Shown in pieces: positions 1-5,753 of a stretch of 12,559 nucleotides of DNA. Location: assembly GCA_002423325.1 (NCBI GenBank), contig DIVQ01000210.1, forward strand, positions 1-12,559. Reading direction: 5' to 3'. Below the pieces are notes generated by a model. That model saw nothing but the letters and a program-made list of their open reading frames with translations, ran no database searches and was not told the origin of the DNA. Both the position numbers and the translations under genes were made by a program. This DNA is from Anaerolineales bacterium UBA6128 (GTDB lineage: Bacteria > Chloroflexota > Anaerolineae > UBA1429). Within the stretch, counting starts at the first letter, position 1, and every line of letters starts with the position of its first letter.

Positions 1-756
1 GGATACGAGGAGGCGGCGGCGCAGGGCCTGGTGGCGGGCATCAACGCGGCGCGCGCGGTGGTCGGTGAGGAGCCGCTCGTTTTGGGGCGCGAGCAGGCCT
101 ACATCGGCGTGCTGATCGACGACCTGGTGACTCGCGAGATCACCGAGCCCTATCGGATGATGACCTCGCGCGCCGAGTACCGGCTGTTGCTGCGCCAGGA
201 TAACGCCGACCTGCGCCTGACGCCGATCGGCCACCGGCTTGGACCGGTGTCCGACGAGCGGCTGGCTGCGGTGGAGGCCAGGCGAGCGGCCATCGAGGGT
301 GAGGTCGGGCGCCTGCAGCAAAGCAGCGTCCGTCCCGCGGCGTGGGTTGAGGCTCATGGTGCGGTCGAGCCGACGATCGAGGCGCCACGAGAAGCTGTGT
401 CGGCGTGGCAGTTGCTGCGACGCCCGGGCGTCAGCCACGCCAGCGTGGCGCGGCTGAGTCCGCCGCCCGCGCCGCTGCCTGCGGACGTGGTGCGCGAAGT
501 GGAGACCATCGCGCACTATGCGGGGTACATCGTCAAACAGGAGCGGCAGGTCGCGCGCGCACAGCGGCTGGAGGATCGGGCTATCCCCGAGGACGTGGAT
601 TTTGGCGCCATCGTGGGGCTGCGCAACGAGGCGCGGGAGCGCCTCATCCGGCAGCGTCCTGCAACGGTGGGGCAGGCTGCGCGCATCGAGGGCGTCAACC
701 CGGCCGATATCGCGGTGCTGCTGGTTCACCTGGAGCGTGGGCGGCCCAGAGAGTAG
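1..756 (+). CDS. mnmG: MnmG (GidA), tRNA uridine-5-carboxymethylaminomethyl modification enzyme, 3' part
   Basis: Only the last 251 codons are present; the reading frame is open from base 1 and ends at TAG 754-756. MnmG, with MnmE, uses FAD and a folate donor to install the carboxymethylaminomethyl group on U34 of certain tRNAs in the cytoplasm. The fragment begins inside the FAD/insertion region with the family signature GYEEAAAQGLVAGINAAR, followed by GVLIDDLV and EPYRMMTSRAEYRLLLRQ, a very characteristic MnmG block. The C-terminal helical domain that contacts MnmE and tRNA follows, with YAGYIVKQERQVAR near residue 170 of the fragment, then RPATVGQAARIEGVNP and a helix ending in LLVHLERG. 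No frameshift is visible and the C-terminus has the usual length. It converges with the minus-strand gene that ends 10 bp away, and I see no good terminator between them. Confidence 0.96.
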   Translation, partial: GYEEAAAQGLVAGINAARAVVGEEPLVLGREQAYIGVLIDDLVTREITEPYRMMTSRAEYRLLLRQDNADLRLTPIGHRLGPVSDERLAAVEARRAAIEGEVGRLQQSSVRPAAWVEAHGAVEPTIEAPREAVSAWQLLRRPGVSHASVARLSPPPAPLPADVVREVETIAHYAGYIVKQERQVARAQRLEDRAIPEDVDFGAIVGLRNEARERLIRQRPATVGQAARIEGVNPADIAVLLVHLERGRPRE

Positions 757-766
757 ACTGAGTATA

Positions 767-2296
767 CTACTGTGCCGGCTTCACATGGCCGCTCAGTGGG
801 CCGGGCGCGACGGAGCGCGGCCCGGGAGTGGCGTGAGTGGGCGTCGGTGTGGCCGACGCCGGAGCACCAGGGGCCGGCAGTGCCGCAACACAAATCTCCA
901 GGGCTGTCAGCGGTGGGTCAACGGTGATGAGTGCCCGGACGACCGCGTGTGCGCCGAGGGCAGGCGTGCCCTCAAGACGAGTCTGCGCCGTGATGGCCAA
1001 CCGCCGGCCGGCCACCGTCCATTCGCTGTCACTGAGCGCCTCAATCGTCCCCTCGAACGCTACGACATCCAGCGCCTGCGCGCGTTTGGGCTCCTGTGGG
1101 TTGGGCAGCAGCGTGATCTGCTCGGCCAGCAGTTGACCGTCGGTCTGCGGCACGGCGTGCACGCTGGCTCGCAGGCCGACGGCCGGGGTCAAGTGCGGCG
1201 GGGCGACGCGCGTTGCGGCGTCGACCAGGATGCGCTGACCGGCCACCACCCAGGCGTCGCCATCGATCGCCTCGATCTCGCCCTGTATGCGCGCAGCGCC
1301 CACGTCCGAAGGGGGCGCGTGCGTGGCGGCCGTGTCCGGCATCGGCTTGGGCGGCTGCGGCGAGGGCGGCTCGACGGGCGCGGGCCTGCTGGTGGGCTGC
1401 GCCGGGGCCTCATGAGCCACGGGCGGATCAGTCGGTACAGGCGTCGGCGTCGCGCTGCATGCGGGAGTGGCCGTTGCCGCGCGCAACGTCGGCGTTGCGG
1501 GCTGCTGGCTGGCAGTGTGGCTGGGGCCAGGCAGCGGTGTGTGAGTCTCCACGACCGACGCCGGTGCGGGCTCTGGTGAGGGTTGCGTCGCCTGAAGGAG
1601 CGTAATGGCGCTGGCGACGACGCTGCCATCGGGCTTGGTCTCGGCGACCACGTGGACCCGCGCGCCGATCTCGGGCGGCGCGTCCAGTGTGCAGGCCTCG
1701 TCCATCTGCACCTCAAGCCCCTGCACGATCAGGCTGTCGGCCTGTGTGTGTTCCACCGGGCCGCTAAAGTCGACCGTCACCAAGCGGTGCTGGTCAACGA
1801 CGGCCAGCACCTCGTTCAGGCGTTCCTCCTCGAGGTGTCTCTCAAGGGCGGCGCGCTCGTCGCCATCGCGTACCAGCGCCAGTCGCACGTTCTCCGAGGT
1901 GCGCTTGAGACCGTACAGCGGATCGCCCGGCAGGCTGCGCGCCGATACGGCCATGCCGCCGCCGAGAAGGCCCAGCAACAGCACGACTGCGCAGGCGAGG
2001 ATCAGCGTGGCGTGGGAAAGGCGCCAACGGGGCAGGGGAGCGCGGTTGCGGTTGGCATCGTCGAGATCGAGGGCGCGTTGGCGCGCTTGCGTGAGGACGC
2101 GCTCACGCGCACGCGCGAGGGCGTCCGGGGCGATCTGCAGCGCCGCGTTGCGTTGGCGCAACCGGGCAGCCGTCTGCAGAAGCGGCTCAAGATCGGCGCG
2201 TTTCGACGGGTAGCGCTCAAGGCAGGCACTCGGGGGCCGTCCCTGGTCCAGATCGTTCAAACAGTCGTCGAGTGCGCGATTCAGGCCCCTACTCAT
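767..2296 (-). CDS. Membrane-anchored anti-sigma/sensor protein with DUF5667-type segment and three DUF5666-like beta repeats
   Basis: This 509-residue protein is read from ATG at 2294-2296 and overlaps the sigma-factor gene by 8 bp, so it is probably its regulatory partner. Residues 1-90 are a predicted cytoplasmic helical part with the pattern CLERYPSKRADLEPLL, a kind of N-terminus I associate with Chloroflexota anti-sigma-like proteins. A single hydrophobic segment lies at about 95-117. Residues 121-165 (LPGDPLYGLKRTSENVRLAL then a charged helix) match the DUF5667 type. Three related beta-rich units follow at about 173-235, 335-396 and 411-473, each with a G-x-I/V-E start, a W/L-V-V-x-G centre and an A/P-x-L-G-x-x-V/A motif (DUF5666-like). 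A Pro/Thr/Ala-rich linker (236-334) separates the first two and a similar tail ends the protein, suggesting a stalk outside the membrane. There is no HxxxCxxC zinc anti-sigma motif. The anti-sigma role is inferred from gene coupling and topology; the signal sensed is unknown. Confidence 0.8.
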   Translation of the reverse strand: MSRGLNRALDDCLNDLDQGRPPSACLERYPSKRADLEPLLQTAARLRQRNAALQIAPDALARARERVLTQARQRALDLDDANRNRAPLPRWRLSHATLILACAVVLLLGLLGGGMAVSARSLPGDPLYGLKRTSENVRLALVRDGDERAALERHLEEERLNEVLAVVDQHRLVTVDFSGPVEHTQADSLIVQGLEVQMDEACTLDAPPEIGARVHVVAETKPDGSVVASAITLLQATQPSPEPAPASVVETHTPLPGPSHTASQQPATPTLRAATATPACSATPTPVPTDPPVAHEAPAQPTSRPAPVEPPSPQPPKPMPDTAATHAPPSDVGAARIQGEIEAIDGDAWVVAGQRILVDAATRVAPPHLTPAVGLRASVHAVPQTDGQLLAEQITLLPNPQEPKRAQALDVVAFEGTIEALSDSEWTVAGRRLAITAQTRLEGTPALGAHAVVRALITVDPPLTALEICVAALPAPGAPASATPTPTHATPGPRSVAPGPLSGHVKPAQ

Positions 2297-2921
2297 CGGC
2301 TTCCCCAGGAGCCTCCCCTAATAACCGTCGCAGCGCCCCGAGGGCACGGTACTGCAGCGACTTGATAGCTCCCTCAGTCTTGTGCAATTCCTGGGCAATC
2401 TGCAGATTGGTCATCCCCTGGTAGAACTTGGCCACCACCACGATCTGCTGATCTTCGGTCAGTTGCAGCAGCGCTCGACCGATGGCGTCGGCGCGCGCAC
2501 GTTCTTCGGCAGTCGCGACCGGATTGTCGTCGGACGCGATGATCTGCTCGCTGAGCTCCACCGCAGGGCTGTTCGCCCGCCGGCGAAAGTGGTCGATGAT
2601 GGCGTTGTGCGCGATGCGGTACAGCCAGCCCGTATAGTTCGTCTGCCAGGCGTGGTTGAGCCGCACGGCGTCCAGCATCTTGACAAAGACATCGGCCGTG
2701 AGGTCTTCCGCCAGGACTTGGCTGCCCACGCGGAACAGCACATAGGCGTAGACCTTGTCGGCGTAGCGGCGGTAAAGCTCGCCCAGGGCCTCGGCATCGG
2801 CTTTGCGGGCGCGCTCAAGCAAGGCCTCGTCGTCGCCCTGCGCTTCGTCGCACTGGGCATCCTCGCCGCTGGGCCTACTGTCTGATAGACGGAATGCCTG
2901 ACGCAAAGATACGCTTTTCAT
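2289..2921 (-). CDS. RNA polymerase sigma factor, ECF (sigma-70 family) type
   Basis: The 210-residue product has the two-domain layout of an ECF sigma factor, which directs core RNA polymerase to a dedicated set of promoters. Region 2 spans about 31-113: the helix LGELYRRYADKVYAYVLFRV, the AEDLTADVFVKML segment, and the region 2.3/2.4 block GWLYRIAHNAIIDHFRRR. A short linker leads to region 4 (about 147-200), with LTEDQQIVVVAKFYQGMTN and a helix-turn-helix reading LQIAQELHKTEGAIKSLQYR. The first 30 residues are not conserved-looking. The start is uncertain: ATG 2919-2921 has no clear Shine-Dalgarno. The frame stays open upstream but offers no ATG/GTG/TTG. The stop overlaps the start of the downstream membrane protein (ATGAGTAG), implying translational coupling. 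A run of ten C (coding strand) sits 8 nt upstream of the start. Confidence 0.93.
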   Translation of the reverse strand: MKSVSLRQAFRLSDSRPSGEDAQCDEAQGDDEALLERARKADAEALGELYRRYADKVYAYVLFRVGSQVLAEDLTADVFVKMLDAVRLNHAWQTNYTGWLYRIAHNAIIDHFRRRANSPAVELSEQIIASDDNPVATAEERARADAIGRALLQLTEDQQIVVVAKFYQGMTNLQIAQELHKTEGAIKSLQYRALGALRRLLGEAPGEADE

Positions 2922-2928
2922 GTCCGTC

Positions 2929-2938
2929 GGGGGGGGGG
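2929..2938. repeat. Homopolymer of ten G (C on the sigma-gene strand)
   Basis: Positions 2929-2938 are ten consecutive G on the plus strand. On the sense strand of the sigma-factor gene this is C10, ending 7 nt before the ATG, where a Shine-Dalgarno would normally be. Tracts of this length are prone to slipped-strand length change. It lies in the untranslated leader, so a change would affect expression and not the reading frame. Confidence 0.9.
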
Positions 2939-2979
2939 CATTGGAGTGCCAGACCAGGGTCAGAGTGGAACACGGGCGG

Positions 2980-3009
2980 AGGTTACCATTATTAGGAGAG
3001 GCCTGTCAA
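2980..3009 (-). promoter_or_regulatory. Candidate sigma70-type promoter for the ECF sigma operon
   Basis: On the minus strand a perfect -35 TTGACA (3009-3004) is followed after 18 nt by TAACCT (2985-2980), which keeps the TA and final T of a -10. A TG one base upstream gives an extended -10 (TGGTAACCT). The transcript would start near 2973, leaving a leader of about 50 nt that contains the C10 tract. The -10 is weak, so this is a moderate call. Confidence 0.45.
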
Positions 3010-3094
3010 GTGCGGTGCGTTGGCGCCCGCAGCGGACACGGCATGCCCGTGCGAGATGCATCTCTGCCAGACCGAGGGGCGAGATGCTAAAGCA

Positions 3095-3121
3095 AAGACC
3101 CCCAGCAAGGCTGGGGGTCTT
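3095..3121 (-). terminator. Intrinsic terminator of the cold-shock gene
   Basis: A perfect 12-bp inverted repeat has arms 3095-3106 and 3110-3121 (AAGACCCCCAGC / GCTGGGGGTCTT) around a 3-nt loop. It begins 18 nt past the cold-shock stop codon. On the minus strand the stem is followed by TGCTTTAG, an imperfect U-rich tail after the TCTT end of the stem. It also separates this gene from the sigma operon downstream on the same strand. Confidence 0.85.
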
Positions 3122-3139
3122 GTGCCTGTGTCTATCAGC

Positions 3140-3370
3140 CTAGTTCATTACAACGACGTCGGAAGCCTGTGGACCCTTGGGAGAATCTTCAATCGTGAAC
3201 TCGACCTGTTCACCCTCGTTGAGGTTGCGGAAGCCCTCACCCCGCACTGCCGAATAGTGTACAAACACGTCCTTGGTTGGTTCGACACCTTCGGGAGCGT
3301 CCGGGATGATGAACCCGTAGCCTTTGACGCGACTGAACCACTTGACTTTGCCAGTGGCTCGCTCAGACAT
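3140..3370 (-). CDS. Cold-shock protein (CspA family, single CSD)
   Basis: The product is a 76-residue single cold-shock domain, slightly longer than the usual 66-70 residues. The family binds single-stranded RNA and DNA and acts as an RNA chaperone. The start MSERATGKVKWFSRVKGYGF carries RNP1 (KGYGFI, residues 16-21), and DVFVHYSAV at 34-42 is RNP2. The rest (LNEGEQVEFTIEDSPKGPQA) follows the family closely. An insert, PDAPEGVEPTK (23-33), lengthens the loop between RNP1 and RNP2. ATG 3368-3370 is preceded by a strong Shine-Dalgarno. The gene appears monocistronic, with its own promoter upstream and an intrinsic terminator 18 nt downstream. The name cspA or similar cannot be assigned more precisely from sequence alone. 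Confidence 0.97.
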   Translation of the reverse strand: MSERATGKVKWFSRVKGYGFIIPDAPEGVEPTKDVFVHYSAVRGEGFRNLNEGEQVEFTIEDSPKGPQASDVVVMN

Positions 3371-3378
3371 GACCGTAT

Positions 3379-3385
3379 ACCTCCT
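3379..3385 (-). promoter_or_regulatory. Shine-Dalgarno of the cold-shock gene
   Basis: AGGAGGT on the minus strand, 8 nt before the ATG. It is the strongest ribosome-binding site in the window, in keeping with a highly expressed small protein. Confidence 0.85.
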
Positions 3386-3439
3386 GATATAGTTCTAGCC
3401 AGGGCCACGATCGAGATCCTGGCGGTAGTCGGGTCTGCC

Positions 3440-3466
3440 CTGCGTCTCAGCCTACTGCTGACGCAG
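3440..3466 (-). promoter_or_regulatory. Hairpin in the cold-shock gene leader
   Basis: In the predicted leader, outer arms CTGCGT/ACGCAG (3461-3466 and 3440-3445) enclose an inner CAGC/GCTG stem with a 5-nt loop and a 2-nt bulge. It sits within a roughly 110-nt untranslated leader. Long structured leaders are typical of cold-inducible csp mRNAs, so it may take part in temperature control; that role is inferred. Confidence 0.4.
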
Positions 3467-3487
3467 CTAGCGGCCCAATCGGTCGCG

Positions 3488-3516
3488 ATGGTAACATACC
3501 CTAGGCGCTTTGTCAA
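3488..3516 (-). promoter_or_regulatory. Promoter of the cold-shock gene
   Basis: On the minus strand TTGACA (3516-3511), a 17-nt spacer and TACCAT (3493-3488, 4 of 6 to TATAAT) form a sigma70-type promoter. A TG one base upstream of the hexamer makes an extended -10 (TGTTACCAT). Transcription would begin near 3481, giving a leader of about 110 nt. Confidence 0.65.
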
Positions 3517-3726
3517 AACTCGTGACTGAAGTGCTGAGCTTCAGTGGGCGTGCAACTTTAATAACATAGTCCAAGATCAAAAAAGTACAGAAGAAAACCA
3601 TACAGTTTGATTTCCGAGTGCCGCAGACGCTGGCCGGGCCCGACGGATCCTCCGGTCACTGCTGAGGCGTGCGTCGTCGTCTTCGTCGCAAGGGCGACAG
3701 ATTGGGTCGCGATTCCCGACCGCATC
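3517..3726. other. Divergent intergenic region without a recognisable gene
   Basis: Together with the csp leader and the obgE leader, this is part of a gene-free span from 3371 to 3826. The 3517-3726 core separates the divergent csp and obgE promoters. It contains one inverted repeat (3525-3545), an AT-rich stretch at about 3556-3612 that contrasts with the GC-rich surroundings, and a weak 5-bp hairpin around 3706-3722. I find no tRNA, no known structured RNA and no convincing short coding frame with a ribosome-binding site. Confidence 0.5.
3525..3545. repeat. Inverted repeat just upstream of the csp promoter
   Basis: Arms ACTGAAG (3525-3531) and CTTCAGT (3539-3545) are perfect complements around a 7-nt spacer, 8 bp upstream of the csp -35. 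The place and symmetry fit a dimeric regulator site, but no regulator can be named. Confidence 0.35.
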
Positions 3727-3755
3727 TTGACATTCGAGGTTATGAGGCGTATCCT
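3727..3755 (+). promoter_or_regulatory. Promoter of the obgE-nadD operon
   Basis: A perfect -35 TTGACA (3727-3732), 17-nt spacer and TATCCT -10 (3750-3755, 4 of 6 to consensus). Transcription would start near 3762, about 65 nt before the preferred obgE start. A small inverted repeat (CTCAG / CTGAG) lies at the expected transcript start. Confidence 0.65.
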
Positions 3756-3816
3756 CAGGCTTACGCTGAGCGAGCCGCACCATATGTCGCTGCGACGAGA
3801 TGCTCGGCGCTGAACT

Positions 3817-3822
3817 GAGGTG
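3817..3822 (+). promoter_or_regulatory. Shine-Dalgarno deciding the obgE start
   Basis: GAGGTG lies 4 nt before TTG 3827. The upstream in-frame ATG at 3800 has no comparable site, so this favours the TTG start. Confidence 0.6.
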
Positions 3823-3826
3823 GGCC

Positions 3827-5086
3827 TTGTTCTTTGATGAAGCAACGATATCTGTACGAAGTGGCAACGGCGGAGCTGGCTGTCTCAGCTTTCGCCGAGA
3901 AAAATACGTGCCCTACGGCGGGCCTGATGGCGGCAACGGCGGGCGAGGCGGCAGCATCTATCTGCGCGGCAACGCGCGGCTGAACACCCTGATTGCCTTT
4001 GCGCGTACCAAGCGCTTCGCGGCCAGCGATGGCTCGGCCGGACTGGGCCAGCGCAAGCAGGGCGCCGACGGAGACGACCTGTACATCGACGTGCCTCTGG
4101 GCACCGTGGCGGCCGAAGTGGACAGCCCGACGCCGCTCGGCGAGCTGTTGCAGGACGGACAACTACTTCTGGTGGCCAAGGGTGGGCGCGGCGGACGCGG
4201 CAACGCGGTGTTCAAGTCTTCGACGCGCCAGACGCCCAAGTTCGCTGAGCGTGGCGAACCCGGTGAAGAGTTGGTGCTGCGGCTCGAACTGCGCCTGGTG
4301 GCCGACGTCGGGCTGGTAGGCAAGCCGAACGCGGGCAAGTCGTCGCTGCTTGCGCGCATCAGCGCGGCGCGCCCCAAGATCGCCGACTATCCCTTCACCA
4401 CATTGGAGCCAAACCTCGGTGTAGCAACGATCGACGAGCGTGCGATGGTGGTGGCCGACATTCCCGGACTGATCGAGGGCTCGCATACGGGCGCCGGTCT
4501 TGGCATCAAGTTTCTGCGGCATATCGAACGCACGCGACTGCTCGTGCACCTGCTGGACGGTGCCAGCGCCGATCCGTTGGGCGACTATGCGGCGATCAAC
4601 GAAGAGCTGCGGCTGCACAGCGCCGCTCTGGCTGAAAAACCGCAGATTGTGGCGCTCAACAAGCTCGATCTGACGGGCGTGCGCGAGACCTACACGCGGA
4701 TCAAAGCGACCCTGAAAAAGCGCGGCCTGAGCGTGTACGCGATCTCGGCCGTCACGGGTGAGGGGGTGACAGAGTTGCTGCGTGCGGTAGCGGACCGTCT
4801 GGAAGAGATGCCGCGCGAGGTGGTCACCGAGCAGATTCTGATCCCGCTCAAGCCTGAACGCGAGAGCAAGACCTTTGAAGTGGTGCAGGAAGGCGATGGC
4901 GGCTATCGCGTGATCGGTGAAGAGATCGAGCGGCTGGCCGCGATGACCGACTGGTCCAGCGACGAGGGGATGGAGCGGTTTGAGCGCATCATGAATGCGC
5001 GCGGGATCTCGGCCAGCCTCGAGGAAGCCGGGGTTCAGTTCGGCGACATTGTCAGGCTGGGCGCGATCGAGCTTGAGTGGAGGTAG
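3827..5086 (+). CDS. obgE: GTPase ObgE/CgtA
   Basis: Obg is an essential GTPase associated with 50S ribosome assembly and stress control. With a TTG start the product has 419 residues. All three domains are visible. The glycine-rich Obg fold (about 1-158) has FRREKYVPYGGPDGGNGGRG. The G domain has P-loop GKPNAGKSS (165-173), TTLEPNLG, DIPGLIEG, NKLDL and SAVTGEG. The C-terminal OCT domain (about 350-419) runs from TFEVVQEGDGGYRV to GDIVRLGAIELEW. The start was set at TTG 3827 because GAGGTG lies just upstream and because the encoded MFFDEATISVRSG then matches the family N-terminus; ATG 3800 would add nine atypical residues. It heads a plus-strand operon and its stop is followed 2 nt later by the preferred nadD start. 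Confidence 0.95.
   Translation: MFFDEATISVRSGNGGAGCLSFRREKYVPYGGPDGGNGGRGGSIYLRGNARLNTLIAFARTKRFAASDGSAGLGQRKQGADGDDLYIDVPLGTVAAEVDSPTPLGELLQDGQLLLVAKGGRGGRGNAVFKSSTRQTPKFAERGEPGEELVLRLELRLVADVGLVGKPNAGKSSLLARISAARPKIADYPFTTLEPNLGVATIDERAMVVADIPGLIEGSHTGAGLGIKFLRHIERTRLLVHLLDGASADPLGDYAAINEELRLHSAALAEKPQIVALNKLDLTGVRETYTRIKATLKKRGLSVYAISAVTGEGVTELLRAVADRLEEMPREVVTEQILIPLKPERESKTFEVVQEGDGGYRVIGEEIERLAAMTDWSSDEGMERFERIMNARGISASLEEAGVQFGDIVRLGAIELEWR
5079..5084 (+). promoter_or_regulatory. Shine-Dalgarno deciding the nadD start
   Basis: GGAGGT inside the last obgE codons, 4 nt before TTG 5089. It favours that start over the in-frame GTG at 5077, which has no good site upstream, and links nadD translation to that of obgE. 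Confidence 0.6.
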
Positions 5087-5088
5087 CG

Positions 5089-5706
5089 TTGACGGCGACA
5101 CGCGTGGGCGTGTTTGGGGGCACGTTTGACCCCGTTCACATCGGACACCTGGTGATTGCCGAGGAGGCGCGCGCAGCCTTTGGACTGGCGCGCGTCATCT
5201 TTGTGCCAGCGCGTATCTCGCCGCACAAGTTGGGTGTGATGCCGGCCTCGGGCGAGGACCGCTACCAGATGGTGCGGTTGGCCATAGCGGGCAACCCTGC
5301 CTTTTGGGTGTCTAGGGTAGACCTGGATCGCGCCGGGCCGTCGTACACAGTCGACACGTTGCGCGCGCTGCAGGCCCACGTCGGAGCGGGCGTGCAACTC
5401 TACTTTATCATGGGGGCCGACTCGCTACTGGCGTTCAGAGCCTGGCACCAACCGCGCGAGATTCTGCAGATGACGCGTCTGCTGGTCGTCAGTCGGCCGG
5501 GTTATGCGCCCGACCTCGCGGCGCTGGATCGCGATCTGCCGGGCAGCGCGGCAGCTACCGACCTGCTGGACACGGTAGCGTTGGACATATCGGCTACCGA
5601 CCTGCGGGCGCGCGTCAAGCAGGGGCGTCCAATTCGCTACCAGGTGCCCGAAGCAGTCGAACGCTACATCGTCCAGCGCGGCCTGTACACCACTTCGGGG
5701 CAGTAG
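5089..5706 (+). CDS. nadD: Nicotinate-nucleotide adenylyltransferase (NaMN adenylyltransferase)
   Basis: NadD joins nicotinate mononucleotide and ATP to form deamido-NAD, the step before NAD synthetase. The 205-residue product has the complete nucleotidyltransferase fold: GGTFDPVHIGH (residues 10-20) with the HxGH ATP-binding signature, SPHK at 44-47, SYTVDTL near 85-91, GADSLLAF with W119, and the C-terminal ISATDLR (167-173) followed by VPEAVERYI. The start was placed at TTG 5089 because of GGAGGT 4 nt upstream; GTG 5077 would overlap obgE by 10 bp and add four residues. The obgE-nadD pairing is common in bacteria. No odd residues are seen. Confidence 0.95.
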   Translation: MTATRVGVFGGTFDPVHIGHLVIAEEARAAFGLARVIFVPARISPHKLGVMPASGEDRYQMVRLAIAGNPAFWVSRVDLDRAGPSYTVDTLRALQAHVGAGVQLYFIMGADSLLAFRAWHQPREILQMTRLLVVSRPGYAPDLAALDRDLPGSAAATDLLDTVALDISATDLRARVKQGRPIRYQVPEAVERYIVQRGLYTTSGQ

Positions 5707-5753
5707 GGCATCGCCAATGACCGCACAACATCAGCATCGATAGGATAGGCGCT

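Noticed and set aside
752..771. Inverted repeat AGTAG / CTACT between the convergent stops as a bidirectional terminator
   Set aside because: Only 5 weak base pairs with a 10-nt loop and no U-run; the symmetry comes partly from the two facing TAG stop codons.
518..1579. Long plus-strand reading frame antisense to the membrane protein
   Set aside because: Arg/Gly-rich low-complexity translation with no family motifs, a by-product of high GC and the codon bias of the real minus-strand gene.
3020..3529. Plus-strand frame across the cold-shock gene and its leader
   Set aside because: It is the antisense of a clear CspA-family gene and crosses its terminator stem and promoter.
3600..3800. Possible tRNA or small structured RNA in the obgE upstream region
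   Set aside because: No cloverleaf, no T-loop consensus and only scattered 4-5 bp hairpins; a structure search would be needed to support any RNA gene.
3558..3867. Small minus-strand frames in the csp/obgE intergenic region
   Set aside because: Two overlapping frames of 95 and 96 codons with no recognisable family, no good ribosome-binding site, and starts inside obgE or on its leader; they also cover the obgE promoter.
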